Source of the DNA: AC-32 sp963766375
GTDB lineage: Bacteria > Actinomycetota > Thermoleophilia > Gaiellales > Gaiellaceae
Length of the DNA stretch: 64,000 bases
Assembly (NCBI GenBank): GCA_963766375.1
Contig: CAVXZG010000007.1
Span: 1 to 64,000, forward strand
Reading direction: 5' to 3'
In this document: positions 21,346 through 31,338 of the stretch, in pieces
How positions within the stretch are numbered: the stretch's first letter is position 1
Layout: every line of letters starts with the position of its first letter
Position numbers and translations under genes: made by a program
The notes under the pieces: model-generated
What the model saw: only the letters and a program-made list of their open reading frames with translations
What the model was told of the DNA's origin: nothing
Database searches by the model: none

Positions 21346-21965
21346 AGCGACCTGAAGACTCCCGTCACCTTGCCCAGCACCTCGACGTAGTCGGTGTAGA
21401 TCGGCTCGAGCGCATCGTTCTCGGGCTGCAGCCGTATGCGGCCGTTCTCCCTGAAGAAGCGCTTGACCGTCGCCTCGTCGGCGGTCTCGTCCGCCCCGGC
21501 GAGCGCGACCACGATGTCGCCGTTCCGCGCGTCCTGCTGGCGCCGCACGACCACGAGGTCGCCCTCGAGGATTCCCGCATTGATCATCGAGTCGCCCTTC
21601 ACGCGCAGCAGGAACTCCTCGCCTCCCCGCGCGAGCGGCTCGGGCACCGCGACGTACTCCTCGACGTTCTGCTCGGCGAGCAGCGGGCCGCCGGCCGCGA
21701 TCTCGCCAAGGAGCGGCAGCCGATGCACGTCGTCGGCACGAGCGGTCTCTGGCTTCGGGTCGCGGCGCAGCTCGAGCGCGCGCGGTTTCGTCGGGTCGCG
21801 CTTGATCAGGCCCGCGCGCTCCAGGTTCGCCAGGTGCGCGTGCACCGTGCTCGGCGAGGCGAGCCCGACGGCCTCGCCGATCTCACGAACCGTCGGCGGG
21901 TAGCCGTGCTCGTCCACGTAGTCGGTCAGGAACTTCCAGATCTCCTGCTGTCGGCCGGTCAGCAT
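21342..21965 (-). CDS. lexA: LexA repressor, SOS regulator
   Basis: 207 residues. N-terminal winged helix (RQQEIWKFLTDYVDEHGYPPTVREIGEAVGLASPSTVHAHL), cleavage site Ala91-Gly92 in LGEIAAGGPL, catalytic Ser126 (GDSMINAG) and Lys168 (ATVKRF). It represses DNA-damage genes and cleaves itself when RecA filaments form. ATG at 21965 is chosen because GAGGTG lies 6 bases before it and the longer frame (to GTG 22013) would place the SOS operator inside the coding region. It is the first gene of an operon with the zinc-ribbon protein. Confidence 0.95.
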   Translation of the reverse strand: MLTGRQQEIWKFLTDYVDEHGYPPTVREIGEAVGLASPSTVHAHLANLERAGLIKRDPTKPRALELRRDPKPETARADDVHRLPLLGEIAAGGPLLAEQNVEEYVAVPEPLARGGEEFLLRVKGDSMINAGILEGDLVVVRRQQDARNGDIVVALAGADETADEATVKRFFRENGRIRLQPENDALEPIYTDYVEVLGKVTGVFRSL

Positions 21966-21996
21966 TCGAGACACCTCGGGGTCGGGAGCGGTGAAC

Positions 21997-22008
21997 GAAC
22001 ATACGTTC
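21997..22008. promoter_or_regulatory. SOS box (LexA operator)
   Basis: GAACATACGTTC is a perfect GAAC-N4-GTTC operator of the Gram-positive/actinobacterial type, with flanking C and G extending the dyad. It ends 32 bases before the chosen lexA start, as expected for autorepression. Confidence 0.9.
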
Positions 22009-22040
22009 GCCACCCAAGGTAGCTCTCCTTCCGGACGGCG

Positions 22041-22460
22041 TCAAGCGAGCCGGACGGAACCGTCCTCTTCGAGCGTCCAGTGCGGGTTGTGCGCGATTTC
22101 CCAGGGATGACCCTCCGGATCCACGAAGATGCCGGCGTAGCCGCCCCAGAAGGTCTCGCCGGCCGGCCTCGTGATCCTGGCGCCCCCGCGCTCGGCCTCT
22201 GCCATCACCGAGTCGACTTCCTCTGGAGAGCGCGCGTTGTACGCGAGGGTCACGCCGCCCCAGCCGCCGCTGTCCCGCACGCCCGTGTCCGCCGCGAGCT
22301 GGTCGCGGCCCCAGAGCGCGAGGATCATCCCGCCGGCCTGGAAGAAGACGACATCCTCTCCCTCCTGCCAGCCGCTCGTCCACCCGAGCGCCTCGTAGAA
22401 CTCGCGGGCGCGCCCGAGATCCGACACGCCGAGGGTCACGAGGCTGAGGCGTTGATCCAC
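22041..22460 (-). CDS. VOC superfamily (glyoxalase/bleomycin-resistance-like) protein
   Basis: 139 residues with the two beta-alpha-beta-beta-beta modules of the VOC fold: LVTLGVSDLGRAREFYEALGW at the N-terminus and GYAGIFVDPEGHPWEIAHNP near the C-terminus, where Glu and His positions are typical metal or ligand residues. GTG start at 22460 preceded by AGGGGGC. The substrate is unknown. It lies between lexA and tRNA-Leu as a monocistronic minus-strand gene. Confidence 0.85.
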   Translation of the reverse strand: MDQRLSLVTLGVSDLGRAREFYEALGWTSGWQEGEDVVFFQAGGMILALWGRDQLAADTGVRDSGGWGGVTLAYNARSPEEVDSVMAEAERGGARITRPAGETFWGGYAGIFVDPEGHPWEIAHNPHWTLEEDGSVRLA

Positions 22461-22493
22461 GCCCCCTAGTCTTGCACCCGCCGGAGCGGGCTA

Positions 22494-22579
<86 letters not shown>

Positions 22580-22638
22580 GTCGCGGGATTGTAGCTACGC
22601 CTCTCACGCGCGGGCCGCTGCGTACTAAGGTACGCGCG

Positions 22639-24072
22639 GTGCGAGAGCTCTGCGAGCAGGCTGTGGCCGCGGCTCTCGGTGCGGGGGCGAGCTACGCCGA
22701 CGCTCGAGTGGTCGTTCGCCGGTCCCAGGTCGTCGGCACGCGCAACCAGCGCGTCGAACGGCTCGACGACAGCGAGACCCAGGGGATCGGCGTCCGCGTG
22801 CTCGTGAACGGCGCCTGGGGATTCGCCTGCGACCGGCGCCTGAGCGCCGAGGGCGCGGGCGCGGCGGCCCAGAAGGCCTGCGCCTTCGCCAAGGCCGCTC
22901 CCGGGGGCCACCGCCGCGATCTGGCACCGGTCGAGCCCGGGCAGGGCGAGTTCCGGACGCACGTGGAGCGCGACCCGTTCGAGGTCGCGCTCGCCGACAA
23001 GGTCGAGCTCTGCCTCGGCGCCGAGCGCGCGCTCGAGCACGAGGACGTGCAGGTGACCTCGGCGTCCGTGCGGGCGCAGAAGGAGCACAAGGTGTTCGTC
23101 TCCTCCGAGGGGGCCGCCACCGAGCAGGAGTTCGTCGAGTGTGGCGGCGGGATCGACGCGCTCGCCTCACGCAACGGCGTCACCCAGATCCGCAGCTACC
23201 CGAGCGCCCACGGCGGCTCGAGCTCGCAGGCCGGCTGGGAGTTCGTCGAGGGGCTCGGCCTCGAGCGCGAGGCCCCGCGCGTCGGCGAGCAAGCGGCCGC
23301 GTTGCTGCAGGCACCGCCCTGCCCCTCGCAGGTGACGACTGTGGTGATCGACGCCGAGCAGATGGCGCTCCAGGTGCACGAGTCGGTCGGGCACCCGACC
23401 GAGCTCGACCGCGTCTACGGCACCGAGGCCGCCTACGCGGGCACGAGCTTCCTCAAGCCCGAGGACCTCGGCTCCCTCCGGTACGGCTCCGAGCACATGA
23501 ATGTCACCGCCGACTCGACCACGCCCGGCGGTCTCGGCAGCTTCGGCTTCGACGACGAGGGCGTTCCGGCCGGGCGAGAGCCGATCGTCGCGGCAGGCGT
23601 GCTCAGCGGCTTCCTCACCTCGCGCGAGACGGCGGCGAAGATCGGGAGCGGCTCGGGTGGCTCGATGCGAGCCGACAACTGGAACCGGATGCCGCTCGTC
23701 CGGATGACGAACCTCCATCTCGAGCCCGGCGAGGGCTCGCTCGAGGGGCTGATCGGCGGCGTGGACGAGGGCCTCTACCTCGAGACGAACAAGAGCTGGT
23801 CGATCGACGACAAGCGCCTCAACTTCCAGTTCGGGACGCAGGTGGCGTGGGAGATCAAGGACGGCAAGCTCGGCCGGATGCTCCGCGACGCGACCTATAC
23901 CGGCCAGACGCCGGTGTTCTGGGGCTCGCTCGACGCGGTGGCCGGTCCCGAGGAGTGGGTCCCCCACGGCCTCACGAACTGCGGCAAGGGGCAGCCCGGC
24001 CAGCACGCGCACGTCTCGCACGGCGCCTCGCCGGCCCGCTTCCGCGACGTGCAGGTCGGGTTCAAGCCATGA
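22639..24072 (+). CDS. tldD: TldD metalloprotease subunit
   Basis: 477-residue member of the TldD family, which with TldE/PmbA forms a heterodimeric zinc protease that trims peptides and leader peptides of modified natural products. The zinc motif HESVGH (His247, Glu248, His252) is intact, and the downstream GxGxGG-like segment (IGSGSGGSMRAD) and Cys-rich end (NCGKGQPGQ) are typical. GTG start at 22639 has no ribosome site but a TAAGGT box 7 bases upstream, suggesting a leaderless message. The stop overlaps pmbA as ATGA. Confidence 0.93.
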   Translation: MRELCEQAVAAALGAGASYADARVVVRRSQVVGTRNQRVERLDDSETQGIGVRVLVNGAWGFACDRRLSAEGAGAAAQKACAFAKAAPGGHRRDLAPVEPGQGEFRTHVERDPFEVALADKVELCLGAERALEHEDVQVTSASVRAQKEHKVFVSSEGAATEQEFVECGGGIDALASRNGVTQIRSYPSAHGGSSSQAGWEFVEGLGLEREAPRVGEQAAALLQAPPCPSQVTTVVIDAEQMALQVHESVGHPTELDRVYGTEAAYAGTSFLKPEDLGSLRYGSEHMNVTADSTTPGGLGSFGFDDEGVPAGREPIVAAGVLSGFLTSRETAAKIGSGSGGSMRADNWNRMPLVRMTNLHLEPGEGSLEGLIGGVDEGLYLETNKSWSIDDKRLNFQFGTQVAWEIKDGKLGRMLRDATYTGQTPVFWGSLDAVAGPEEWVPHGLTNCGKGQPGQHAHVSHGASPARFRDVQVGFKP

Positions 24073-25431
24073 GCGAGGCGCTCGAGCTCGCACACCGCGT
24101 CCTCGGGCGCTGCGGAGGGCGAGCAGGCGCTTGCGCTCGTGCAGAGCGAGCGCTCCGGGATGGCGCGCTTCGCCCGCTCGGAGGTGCATCAGCCGACGCT
24201 GATCGAGAACGACGTGCTCGAGCTCCAGGTCGTCCGGGACGGGCGGCTCGGGGTCGCGGCCAGCAATCGCAGCGACGAGGACGGCGTCCGTGCGCTCGCC
24301 GCCCGGGCGGCCGAGGCAGCCGACAGCGCCCCCGCCGACCCGGATTTCCCCGGCCTGGCCGCGCCGGCCGAGACGCCTCAGGTCGAAGGCTACGACGAGG
24401 AGACCGCCGCGCTCTCGGCCGAAGACCAGGCGCGCCTGGCGGCGGCCGCGATCGACGCCTCGAAGCTCGACCTCTACGGCTTCTTCACCAGCGGCGTGAC
24501 CGAGTTGGCGCTCGCCTCGACGACCGGGCTCGCCGTCTCGCAGTCGATGACGGACGCGAGCGTGCTCGCGCTCGCCGCGGTGGACGGCGCCTCCGGCTAC
24601 GCCGAGCAGACCTCTTGGCGGCTGGGCGGGATCGACCCGGCCGGCGCGTCGGAGCAGGCGGTCGAGAAGGCCGAGCAGACGCGCGGCGCCGTGTCGCTCG
24701 AGCCGGGCTCCTACCGCGCGGTGCTCGAGCCGCCCGCCTTCGCCGAGCTGCTCACGTACTTCGGCTACGACGCCTTCAGCGCGCTCGGCCTGATCGAGGA
24801 GCGCAGCTACGCCTCCGGAAGGATCGGCGAGAAGGTCTTCGACGAGCGCTTCTCGCTCGCAGACGACTCGCTCGACCCGCACGGGCTGCCGAAGGCGTTC
24901 GACTTCGAGGGAACGCCGAAGCAGCGCGCCGAGCTCGTCGAGAACGGCGTTCTCACCGGCGTCGTCTGGGACCGCACCACCGCGAAGCGGGCCGGCGACG
25001 GCCGACAGAGCACCGGCCACGCGCCGCCGAGCTCCCTCCGTCACTGGGGCCCGCTGCCGTTCGCGCTCTCGGTCTCCGGCGGTGAGGCGGCGTCCGGCCA
25101 GGAGCTGGCGGAGCTGGTGGACGACGGGATCTACGTCACCCGCCTCCACTACCTCAGCATCGTGGACGCGCGCGAGGGCGTGATCACCGGGATGACGCGC
25201 GACGGCACCTTCCGCGTGCGCGGCGGCAAGATCGCGGACCCGCTCGTCAACCTGCGCTTCACGGTCTGCGTTCCCGAGTTGCTGGCGGATCTGCCGGGGC
25301 TCACGCGCGACCCGGTGCTGCTCAACCAGAGCGCCTACTACGACGAGCGCTACCCGACGGGAATGCTCTCGCCGGCGGTTGCGACCGGACGCTTCGACGT
25401 CACCGGCGTCGGCTCCGGCCCGGGCGTCTAG
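24069..25431 (+). CDS. pmbA: TldE/PmbA metalloprotease partner subunit, one frameshift
   Basis: Partner of TldD; this family lacks the zinc motif and contributes to substrate binding. The first residues MSEALELAHRVL are in one frame and the rest (AAEGEQALALVQSERSGMARF...) in another; deleting one G from the GGG at about 24105 joins them as VLGAAEGEQ. Total about 453 aa. Conserved segments include LDLYGFFTSG, SYRAVLEPPAFAELL and the late ITGMTRDGTFRVRGGKI. ATG start overlaps the tldD stop (ATGA). The end overlaps the convergent lipoprotein gene by 4 bases. Confidence 0.87.
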
Positions 25432-26606
25432 GGCGCGCTGACCCGGCTGTAGTCGACGGCGCCCAGCGGGTCCTCGCGCCAGCCGCGCAGGCGGGGTGAG
25501 ACCAGCCGCGCGTCCACCGCCCAGGCGATCGGCACGACCAGCTGCCCGCGGACGGCGGCGGGAAGAGACGCGGCTTTCGGGTACGGCGCGAGGAGACGCT
25601 CGAACCTCGCGGCCGGCGGGGCGCCGACGACCGCGCCCAGGCCGAGGTCGCGCCAGGCCCCGACGAGCAGGTCGAGCCCGTAGGCGAGGTCGGGGTCGGC
25701 CGGCGGGGCGAAGCGGACGGCGATGCGAGGCAGCGACGGGATCTCCTTGCGGGCTTCGCGCAGGGCGATCACGGCTGCACTCGCCTTCGGGGGGCTGCGG
25801 TCGGTCAGGCTCTCCGCAGGCGGGGCTTCGAACTCGGGCACGAGCGCCTGGTAGTCGGCGCGGTCGGCGGTGGCGTCGTAGACGTGGCGCACCTCGGGGG
25901 GGACGGTGTCGTCGAACACGACGGTGTCGGCGGCAAGCAGGCGACGGACGCGCACGGCCTCCTCCAGCTGCGGATCGAGCCTCGAGGCGCGCAGGTCGCC
26001 GAGCGGCACCGGCGCCTCGTCGAGCTTGCCCGCCCGGAAGAGACGCAGCGCCTCGTGGGGCTCGAGCTTGCTCACCTCGAGGCGCAGGCCGCGCCGCTCG
26101 GCGACCACGCGCTCCGGGCTCGCCGAGATGAGCCGGAAGGGGCCGGGCACTCCCGGGGGCGCGGCCGCCACCTGGGTCAGGAGGTACGGAAGCTCCGCCC
26201 TCGGCGCGGGCAGGACGATCACCAGCCGCCGCTCGTCGAGCGCCCGGATGCGCCGCGCCGGGAAAAGCCGCGCCCGCCGCAGCTGGGTGGCGATCGCGCC
26301 CGCGTGCCGGCAGCGAAGGCGCCAGGTCGCGCCGCTCGCGCTCCAGGCGGAGCAGAGCCCGGGCCGAAGCGCCCCGCTGGCCGGGTCGGTCCGCAGCGGC
26401 GTCGCGAAGAGCACGCGCGCCAGCGTCAGCTCGTCGCGTCCGCGCGCGTGCGTCGGGTCGAGCGGCCAGAGGACGTGCGCGAGCCCGACCCGCACCACCC
26501 CGGCGGGCCCGTCGGCTGGAAGCGGCTCGTGCCGTTGCCGCGCACTCGACTGGCAGCCCGCGACGAGCAACGCGAGCAGAGCCAGGGCCGCGGCCCGCCG
26601 ACCCAT
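25428..26606 (-). CDS. Lipoprotein resembling a solute-binding protein
   Basis: 392 residues. Signal peptide LALLALLVAGC has a clear lipobox cysteine at about residue 18. The mature region has traits of SBP family 5 proteins (VGLAHVLWPLDPTHARGRDELTLARVLFATPLR..., GPFRLISASPERVV and DLGLGAVVGAPP) but is shorter and divergent, and no permease lies nearby. It could be an orphan binding protein that feeds another transporter, or have a structural role; this is inference. secG lies immediately upstream (4-base gap), suggesting co-transcription. Confidence 0.65.
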   Translation of the reverse strand: MGRRAAALALLALLVAGCQSSARQRHEPLPADGPAGVVRVGLAHVLWPLDPTHARGRDELTLARVLFATPLRTDPASGALRPGLCSAWSASGATWRLRCRHAGAIATQLRRARLFPARRIRALDERRLVIVLPAPRAELPYLLTQVAAAPPGVPGPFRLISASPERVVAERRGLRLEVSKLEPHEALRLFRAGKLDEAPVPLGDLRASRLDPQLEEAVRVRRLLAADTVVFDDTVPPEVRHVYDATADRADYQALVPEFEAPPAESLTDRSPPKASAAVIALREARKEIPSLPRIAVRFAPPADPDLAYGLDLLVGAWRDLGLGAVVGAPPAARFERLLAPYPKAASLPAAVRGQLVVPIAWAVDARLVSPRLRGWREDPLGAVDYSRVSAP

Positions 26607-26610
26607 TCCG

Positions 26611-26832
26611 CTACTTGAGCAGGTGGAAGAGCACGACGGTATTCGTGGCGAACAGGATTCCGACGACCACCGTGAGCCGCGTCAGGTTCTTCTCGACGAT
26701 GTGCGTGCCGCCCTGCGAGGCCGGCGTGAAGCCCATGCCGCCGAGGCCGGCGTCACGGCCCGAGTGCATGAGGATCAGGCCGACGAGAGCCGCCGAGAGC
26801 AGAACGTGGATGACCGCGAAGATCTGGAGCAA
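26611..26832 (-). CDS. secG: Protein translocase subunit SecG
   Basis: 73 residues with two membrane helices (IFAVIHVLLSAALVGLILMH and LTVVVGILFATNTVVLFHLL) joined by the typical glycine-rich loop GRDAGLGGMGFTPASQGG. It is the small stabilising subunit of the SecYEG channel. Length and architecture match the family. It lies between the lone receiver protein and the lipoprotein gene on the same strand. Confidence 0.9.
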   Translation of the reverse strand: MLQIFAVIHVLLSAALVGLILMHSGRDAGLGGMGFTPASQGGTHIVEKNLTRLTVVVGILFATNTVVLFHLLK

Positions 26833-26854
26833 GACGGGGCCAGGATACCAACGG

Positions 26855-27229
26855 TCAGTTTGCGGCCAGCTCGCGGATCGCCTCGATCAGCTGGGCGGCG
26901 ATCCGGTCTTTCGTGATGTAGGCGGCGGCCCCGGCCTCGCGCGCGCGTGCGACGTCGGTGCGCGAATTCGAGCCCGTGAGCATCAGGATGCAGGCTTTCC
27001 GCTGCTTCTTGCGGATCTGCTTGGTCGCCTCGACGCCGTCCACGACCGGCATCGCGATGTCCATCAGGATCACGTCCGGCTTGAGCGCAAGCGCCTGCTC
27101 GACCGCCTCCTGGCCGTTGCGGGCGCGGCCGACCACCTCGATCTCCGGCTCCGAGGCCAGAATCGCGTCGAGCGCCTCCGCAAAGAGGCGATGGTCGTCT
27201 GCAATGAGAACGCGGATCTTCGAAGGCAT
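26855..27229 (-). CDS. Single-domain response regulator (CheY-like receiver)
   Basis: 124 residues consisting only of a receiver domain: ADDHRLF acidic pair, phosphoacceptor Asp in ILMDIAMPVVDG (about residue 56), conserved Thr in LMLTGSNS and Lys in YITKDRI. There is no output domain, so it may act by protein contact or as a phosphate sink. The sequence resembles NarL-type receivers rather than chemotaxis CheY. No kinase is adjacent. Confidence 0.9.
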   Translation of the reverse strand: MPSKIRVLIADDHRLFAEALDAILASEPEIEVVGRARNGQEAVEQALALKPDVILMDIAMPVVDGVEATKQIRKKQRKACILMLTGSNSRTDVARAREAGAAAYITKDRIAAQLIEAIRELAAN

Positions 27230-27274
27230 GGGTGACGGCTCCCCGTGGTTACAACGGTCTTCTGCGACTCCACG

Positions 27275-28255
27275 TCACGCGGCTCGCTCGAGCACCTCCT
27301 CGACCCGGCGGGCCTGCTCCTTCACATCGTGGCGCTCCGCGGCCTCGCGCGCGACGGGATTCGGGCAGGGCAGCGACGACGCGATACGGAGCGCATCGGC
27401 CATTCCCTCCACGTCGAGCGGGTCGACGAGCACGCCGGCGTCGGGCGGCACGAACTCCGGCGGGCCGCCGACGCGGGTGGCGACCACCGAGCGCCCGCAG
27501 GCCATCGCCTCGAGCAGCGCCTGGCCGAACGGCTCGATCAGGCTCGGCTGGCAGACCACATGGGCGCGCGCGATCCGACCGGGTACCTCGTCGTGCGGCA
27601 CGCTGGGGACGACCTCGACTCCTGGGCGGCCTTCGAGCTGCCCGCGCAGCGGCCCTTCGCCGACGAACGTCAGGGAGCCGGAGCCGAAGCGCTCGAAGGC
27701 CTCGGCCAGGCGCACGACGTTCTTGCGCTCGCTGAGCGCGCCGAGGCAGAGGAAGTGCGGCCCGCCTTCCGGCGCGGGCTCGACGCTGAAGCGCTCCAGG
27801 TCCACGCCCGAGTCGATCACCTCGGTCTTGCCGCGAGCCTCGGGCACCTTCGTCTCGAGCTCGCGACGAAGGTAGTCCGAGACCGCGATCACGGCGGCCG
27901 CGCGGCGGACGGTCAGGCGGGTGAGCGCACGGATCCCGGGGATCGCCCCCACGTTGCGCACGTCGCGGCCGTGGGCGGTGACGACGAGGGGCGCGCGAGC
28001 GGCGAGCGCCGCGGTCAGACCGGCCGGAACGAGGAAGTGCGCGTAGACGACGTCGGGCCGAAAGCGGCGCGCCGCTCGGAGCGTGCGGGCCGCGAGGGTC
28101 GCGTACCGGCGCTTCCCGCCGGCGCGGCGGTCGAGCACCGCCCGCTCGAGCTCGTGCCCGCGCTCGCGCAGAGCGTTCTCGAGCTGGGCCACGAACACGC
28201 CGAGATCGGGGTCGTCGGGCCCCGGGTACATCTGCGAGACGAGCAGGATCCGCAC
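27275..28255 (-). CDS. Glycosyltransferase family 4 (GT-B fold)
   Basis: 326 residues. N-terminal Rossmann half starts with RILLVSQMYPGPDDPDLGVF and the C-terminal half has the donor-site signature (FLCLGALSERKNVVRLAEAF; EPFGQALLEAMACGRSVVATRVGGPPEFV), whose EPFGQALLEAMA carries the E-x7-E motif of GT4 enzymes. GTG start at 28255, 5 bases past the mutase stop on the same strand. It probably transfers a nucleotide-sugar residue in glycan or glycolipid synthesis; the acceptor is unknown. Confidence 0.88.
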   Translation of the reverse strand: MRILLVSQMYPGPDDPDLGVFVAQLENALRERGHELERAVLDRRAGGKRRYATLAARTLRAARRFRPDVVYAHFLVPAGLTAALAARAPLVVTAHGRDVRNVGAIPGIRALTRLTVRRAAAVIAVSDYLRRELETKVPEARGKTEVIDSGVDLERFSVEPAPEGGPHFLCLGALSERKNVVRLAEAFERFGSGSLTFVGEGPLRGQLEGRPGVEVVPSVPHDEVPGRIARAHVVCQPSLIEPFGQALLEAMACGRSVVATRVGGPPEFVPPDAGVLVDPLDVEGMADALRIASSLPCPNPVAREAAERHDVKEQARRVEEVLERAA

Positions 28256-28259
28256 GCCG

Positions 28260-29838
<1,579 letters not shown>

Positions 29839-29844
29839 CGAAAC

Positions 29845-29851
29845 TAGGCTA
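29845..29851. promoter_or_regulatory. Shared TAGGCTA -10 element of divergent leaderless promoters
   Basis: Read on the plus strand TAGGCT lies 6 bases before the moaDE ATG (29857). Read on the minus strand TAGCCT lies 7 bases before the mutase GTG (29838). The two boxes overlap in 5 of 7 positions, so the two genes can hardly be initiated at the same time from one template. Confidence 0.6.
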
Positions 29852-29856
29852 TCGCC

Positions 29857-30489
29857 ATGCCGGTCACCGTGAGGCTCTTCGCAGGGTTGCGCGAGCGCGC
29901 AGGCTGGTCGCGGCGCGAGCTCGAGGGGCTGGAGCGCGTGGCGGATGTCTGGCCCGCGCTGGAGCTGGGCGAGGAGCCGGGCGGCCTGCTCTACGCCGTC
30001 AACCGCGAGTACGCGGAGCCGGGGCAGGAGCTGCACGACGGCGACGAGGTCGCGCTGATCCCGCCGGTCTCGGGTGGGGCCTTCCGCGTGACCGAGGAGC
30101 CACTCTCGCTGGATGCCGCGGTCGCCGAGGTGGCCGACGAGCGCGCCGGCGGCATCGCCACCTTCACGGGCACCGTGCGCCGGCAGTCACGCGGGCGCGA
30201 AGTGCTCCACCTCGAGTACGAGGCCTACGCGGAGATGGCCGAGGACGTGATCACGCAGCTCGCGGCCGAGCTCGACGAGGCGCACGACCTCTGCGGAATC
30301 GCGATCCACCACCGCGTCGGCCGAGTCGAGATCGGCGAGCCGAGCGTCGTGATCGCCGTCTCGGCACCGCACCGGCAGGACGCCCTGGCCGCGTGCCGCG
30401 AGGCGATCGACCGGCTCAAGGAGACGGTGCCGCTCTGGAAGAAGGAGGTCTACGAGGGCGGCGAGGAGTGGCTCGGCCGCGGTTCCTAG
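29857..30489 (+). CDS. MoaD-MoaE fusion, molybdopterin synthase
   Basis: 210 residues that join both subunits of molybdopterin synthase, which adds two dithiolene sulfurs to cyclic pyranopterin monophosphate. Residues 1-74 are MoaD, with the ubiquitin-like fold ending in PPVSGG (Gly73-Gly74). From about 80 the chain continues as MoaE with FTGTVRRQSRGREVLHLEYEAY, HHRVGRVEIGEPSV and the catalytic lysine region WKKEVYEGGEEW (195-206). MoaD normally needs a free C-terminal Gly-Gly for thiocarboxylation, so this chain probably has to be cut after Gly74, as reported for mycobacterial MoaX. Confidence 0.92.
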   Translation: MPVTVRLFAGLRERAGWSRRELEGLERVADVWPALELGEEPGGLLYAVNREYAEPGQELHDGDEVALIPPVSGGAFRVTEEPLSLDAAVAEVADERAGGIATFTGTVRRQSRGREVLHLEYEAYAEMAEDVITQLAAELDEAHDLCGIAIHHRVGRVEIGEPSVVIAVSAPHRQDALAACREAIDRLKETVPLWKKEVYEGGEEWLGRGS

Positions 30490-30531
30490 AAGCCAGTAGC
30501 CTCCGCGCACATAGATCCGAGGGAGGGCGAT

Positions 30532-31297
30532 ATGAGCAAGAGGATTCTGGCAATGACGGCCGTTGCGCTGGTGTTGGCGTTCAGCGGTTCAGCCTCGGCG
30601 ATCGTCTACGGGCAGGCTGACGGCAACCGGCATCCAAACGTCGGAGCACTGCTGGCGCCGCACGCGTACTCGGACGGCACCTGGGCGACGTGCACCGGGA
30701 CGCTGATCTCGTCCACCGTCTTCCTGACCGCCGCGCACTGCGACTGGGGCCTCCCGCGCATGGCCGTGACCTTCGATTCGGACTACAACGCGCCCGGCAC
30801 GACGTACTGGGGCGATTGGCACGCCGACCCGCGGTTCCGCGGCGCTCAGGGCGACCCGTACGACCTCGCCGTCGTGGTGCTCGACGACCCGGTGCCGGGG
30901 ATCACGCCGGCGGAGCTCCCCGCGGCGGGATCGCTGTCGAACCTGTCGAAAAGCCAGACCTTCACCTCGGTCGGCTACGGGGCGCAATCGGTCACCATCG
31001 ACCATGGCCCGACCTTCCACTACGACGACGTCCGCTACTTCGCCACGAGCGACAAGCTCTTCGCGATCAACAAGGCCTGGCTGCGGATCTCGATGAATCC
31101 AACCCTCGGCGACGGCGGCACGTGCTACGGCGACTCCGGGGGGCCGAACTTCCTCGGCGCTGGAGCCACGCGAGACGAACACCCTCGCCGCGACCACGAT
31201 CACCGGCGACTTCATGTGTCGAGCGACGAACGTCACGTATCGACTGGACACCGCGTCTGCGCGGTCGTTCCTCGGCCAGTACGTCACGCTCCCGTAG
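30532..31297 (+). CDS. Secreted trypsin-like serine protease (S1), one frameshift
   Basis: About 255 residues with a signal peptide (MSKRILAMTAVALVLAFSG...). The catalytic triad is complete: His69 in LTAAHC, Asp111 in YDLAVVVLD and Ser202 in GDSGGP, with supporting cysteines. The frame breaks near 31165 just after the active serine, and the other frame gives ETNTLAATTITGDFMCRATNVTYRLDT..., ending at TAG 31297. ATG at 30532 has a GAGGGAGG ribosome site. It is convergent with the subtilase at 31339 and separated from it by a strong hairpin. Confidence 0.87.
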
Positions 31298-31305
31298 CGG
31301 CGGCA

Positions 31306-31336
31306 CTGCGGCGGCCGCGACCTGCGGCCGCCGCAG
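31306..31336. terminator. Bidirectional 13-bp hairpin between two protease genes
   Basis: CTGCGGCGGCCGC and GCGGCCGCCGCAG form a perfect stem around GACCT, exactly between the convergent stops at 31297 and 31339. Confidence 0.75.
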
Positions 31337-31338
31337 GC

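Noticed and set aside
23167..25149. 660-residue minus-strand frame opposite tldD and pmbA
   Set aside because: The plus strand carries the zinc motif and family-specific segments; the minus frame has none.
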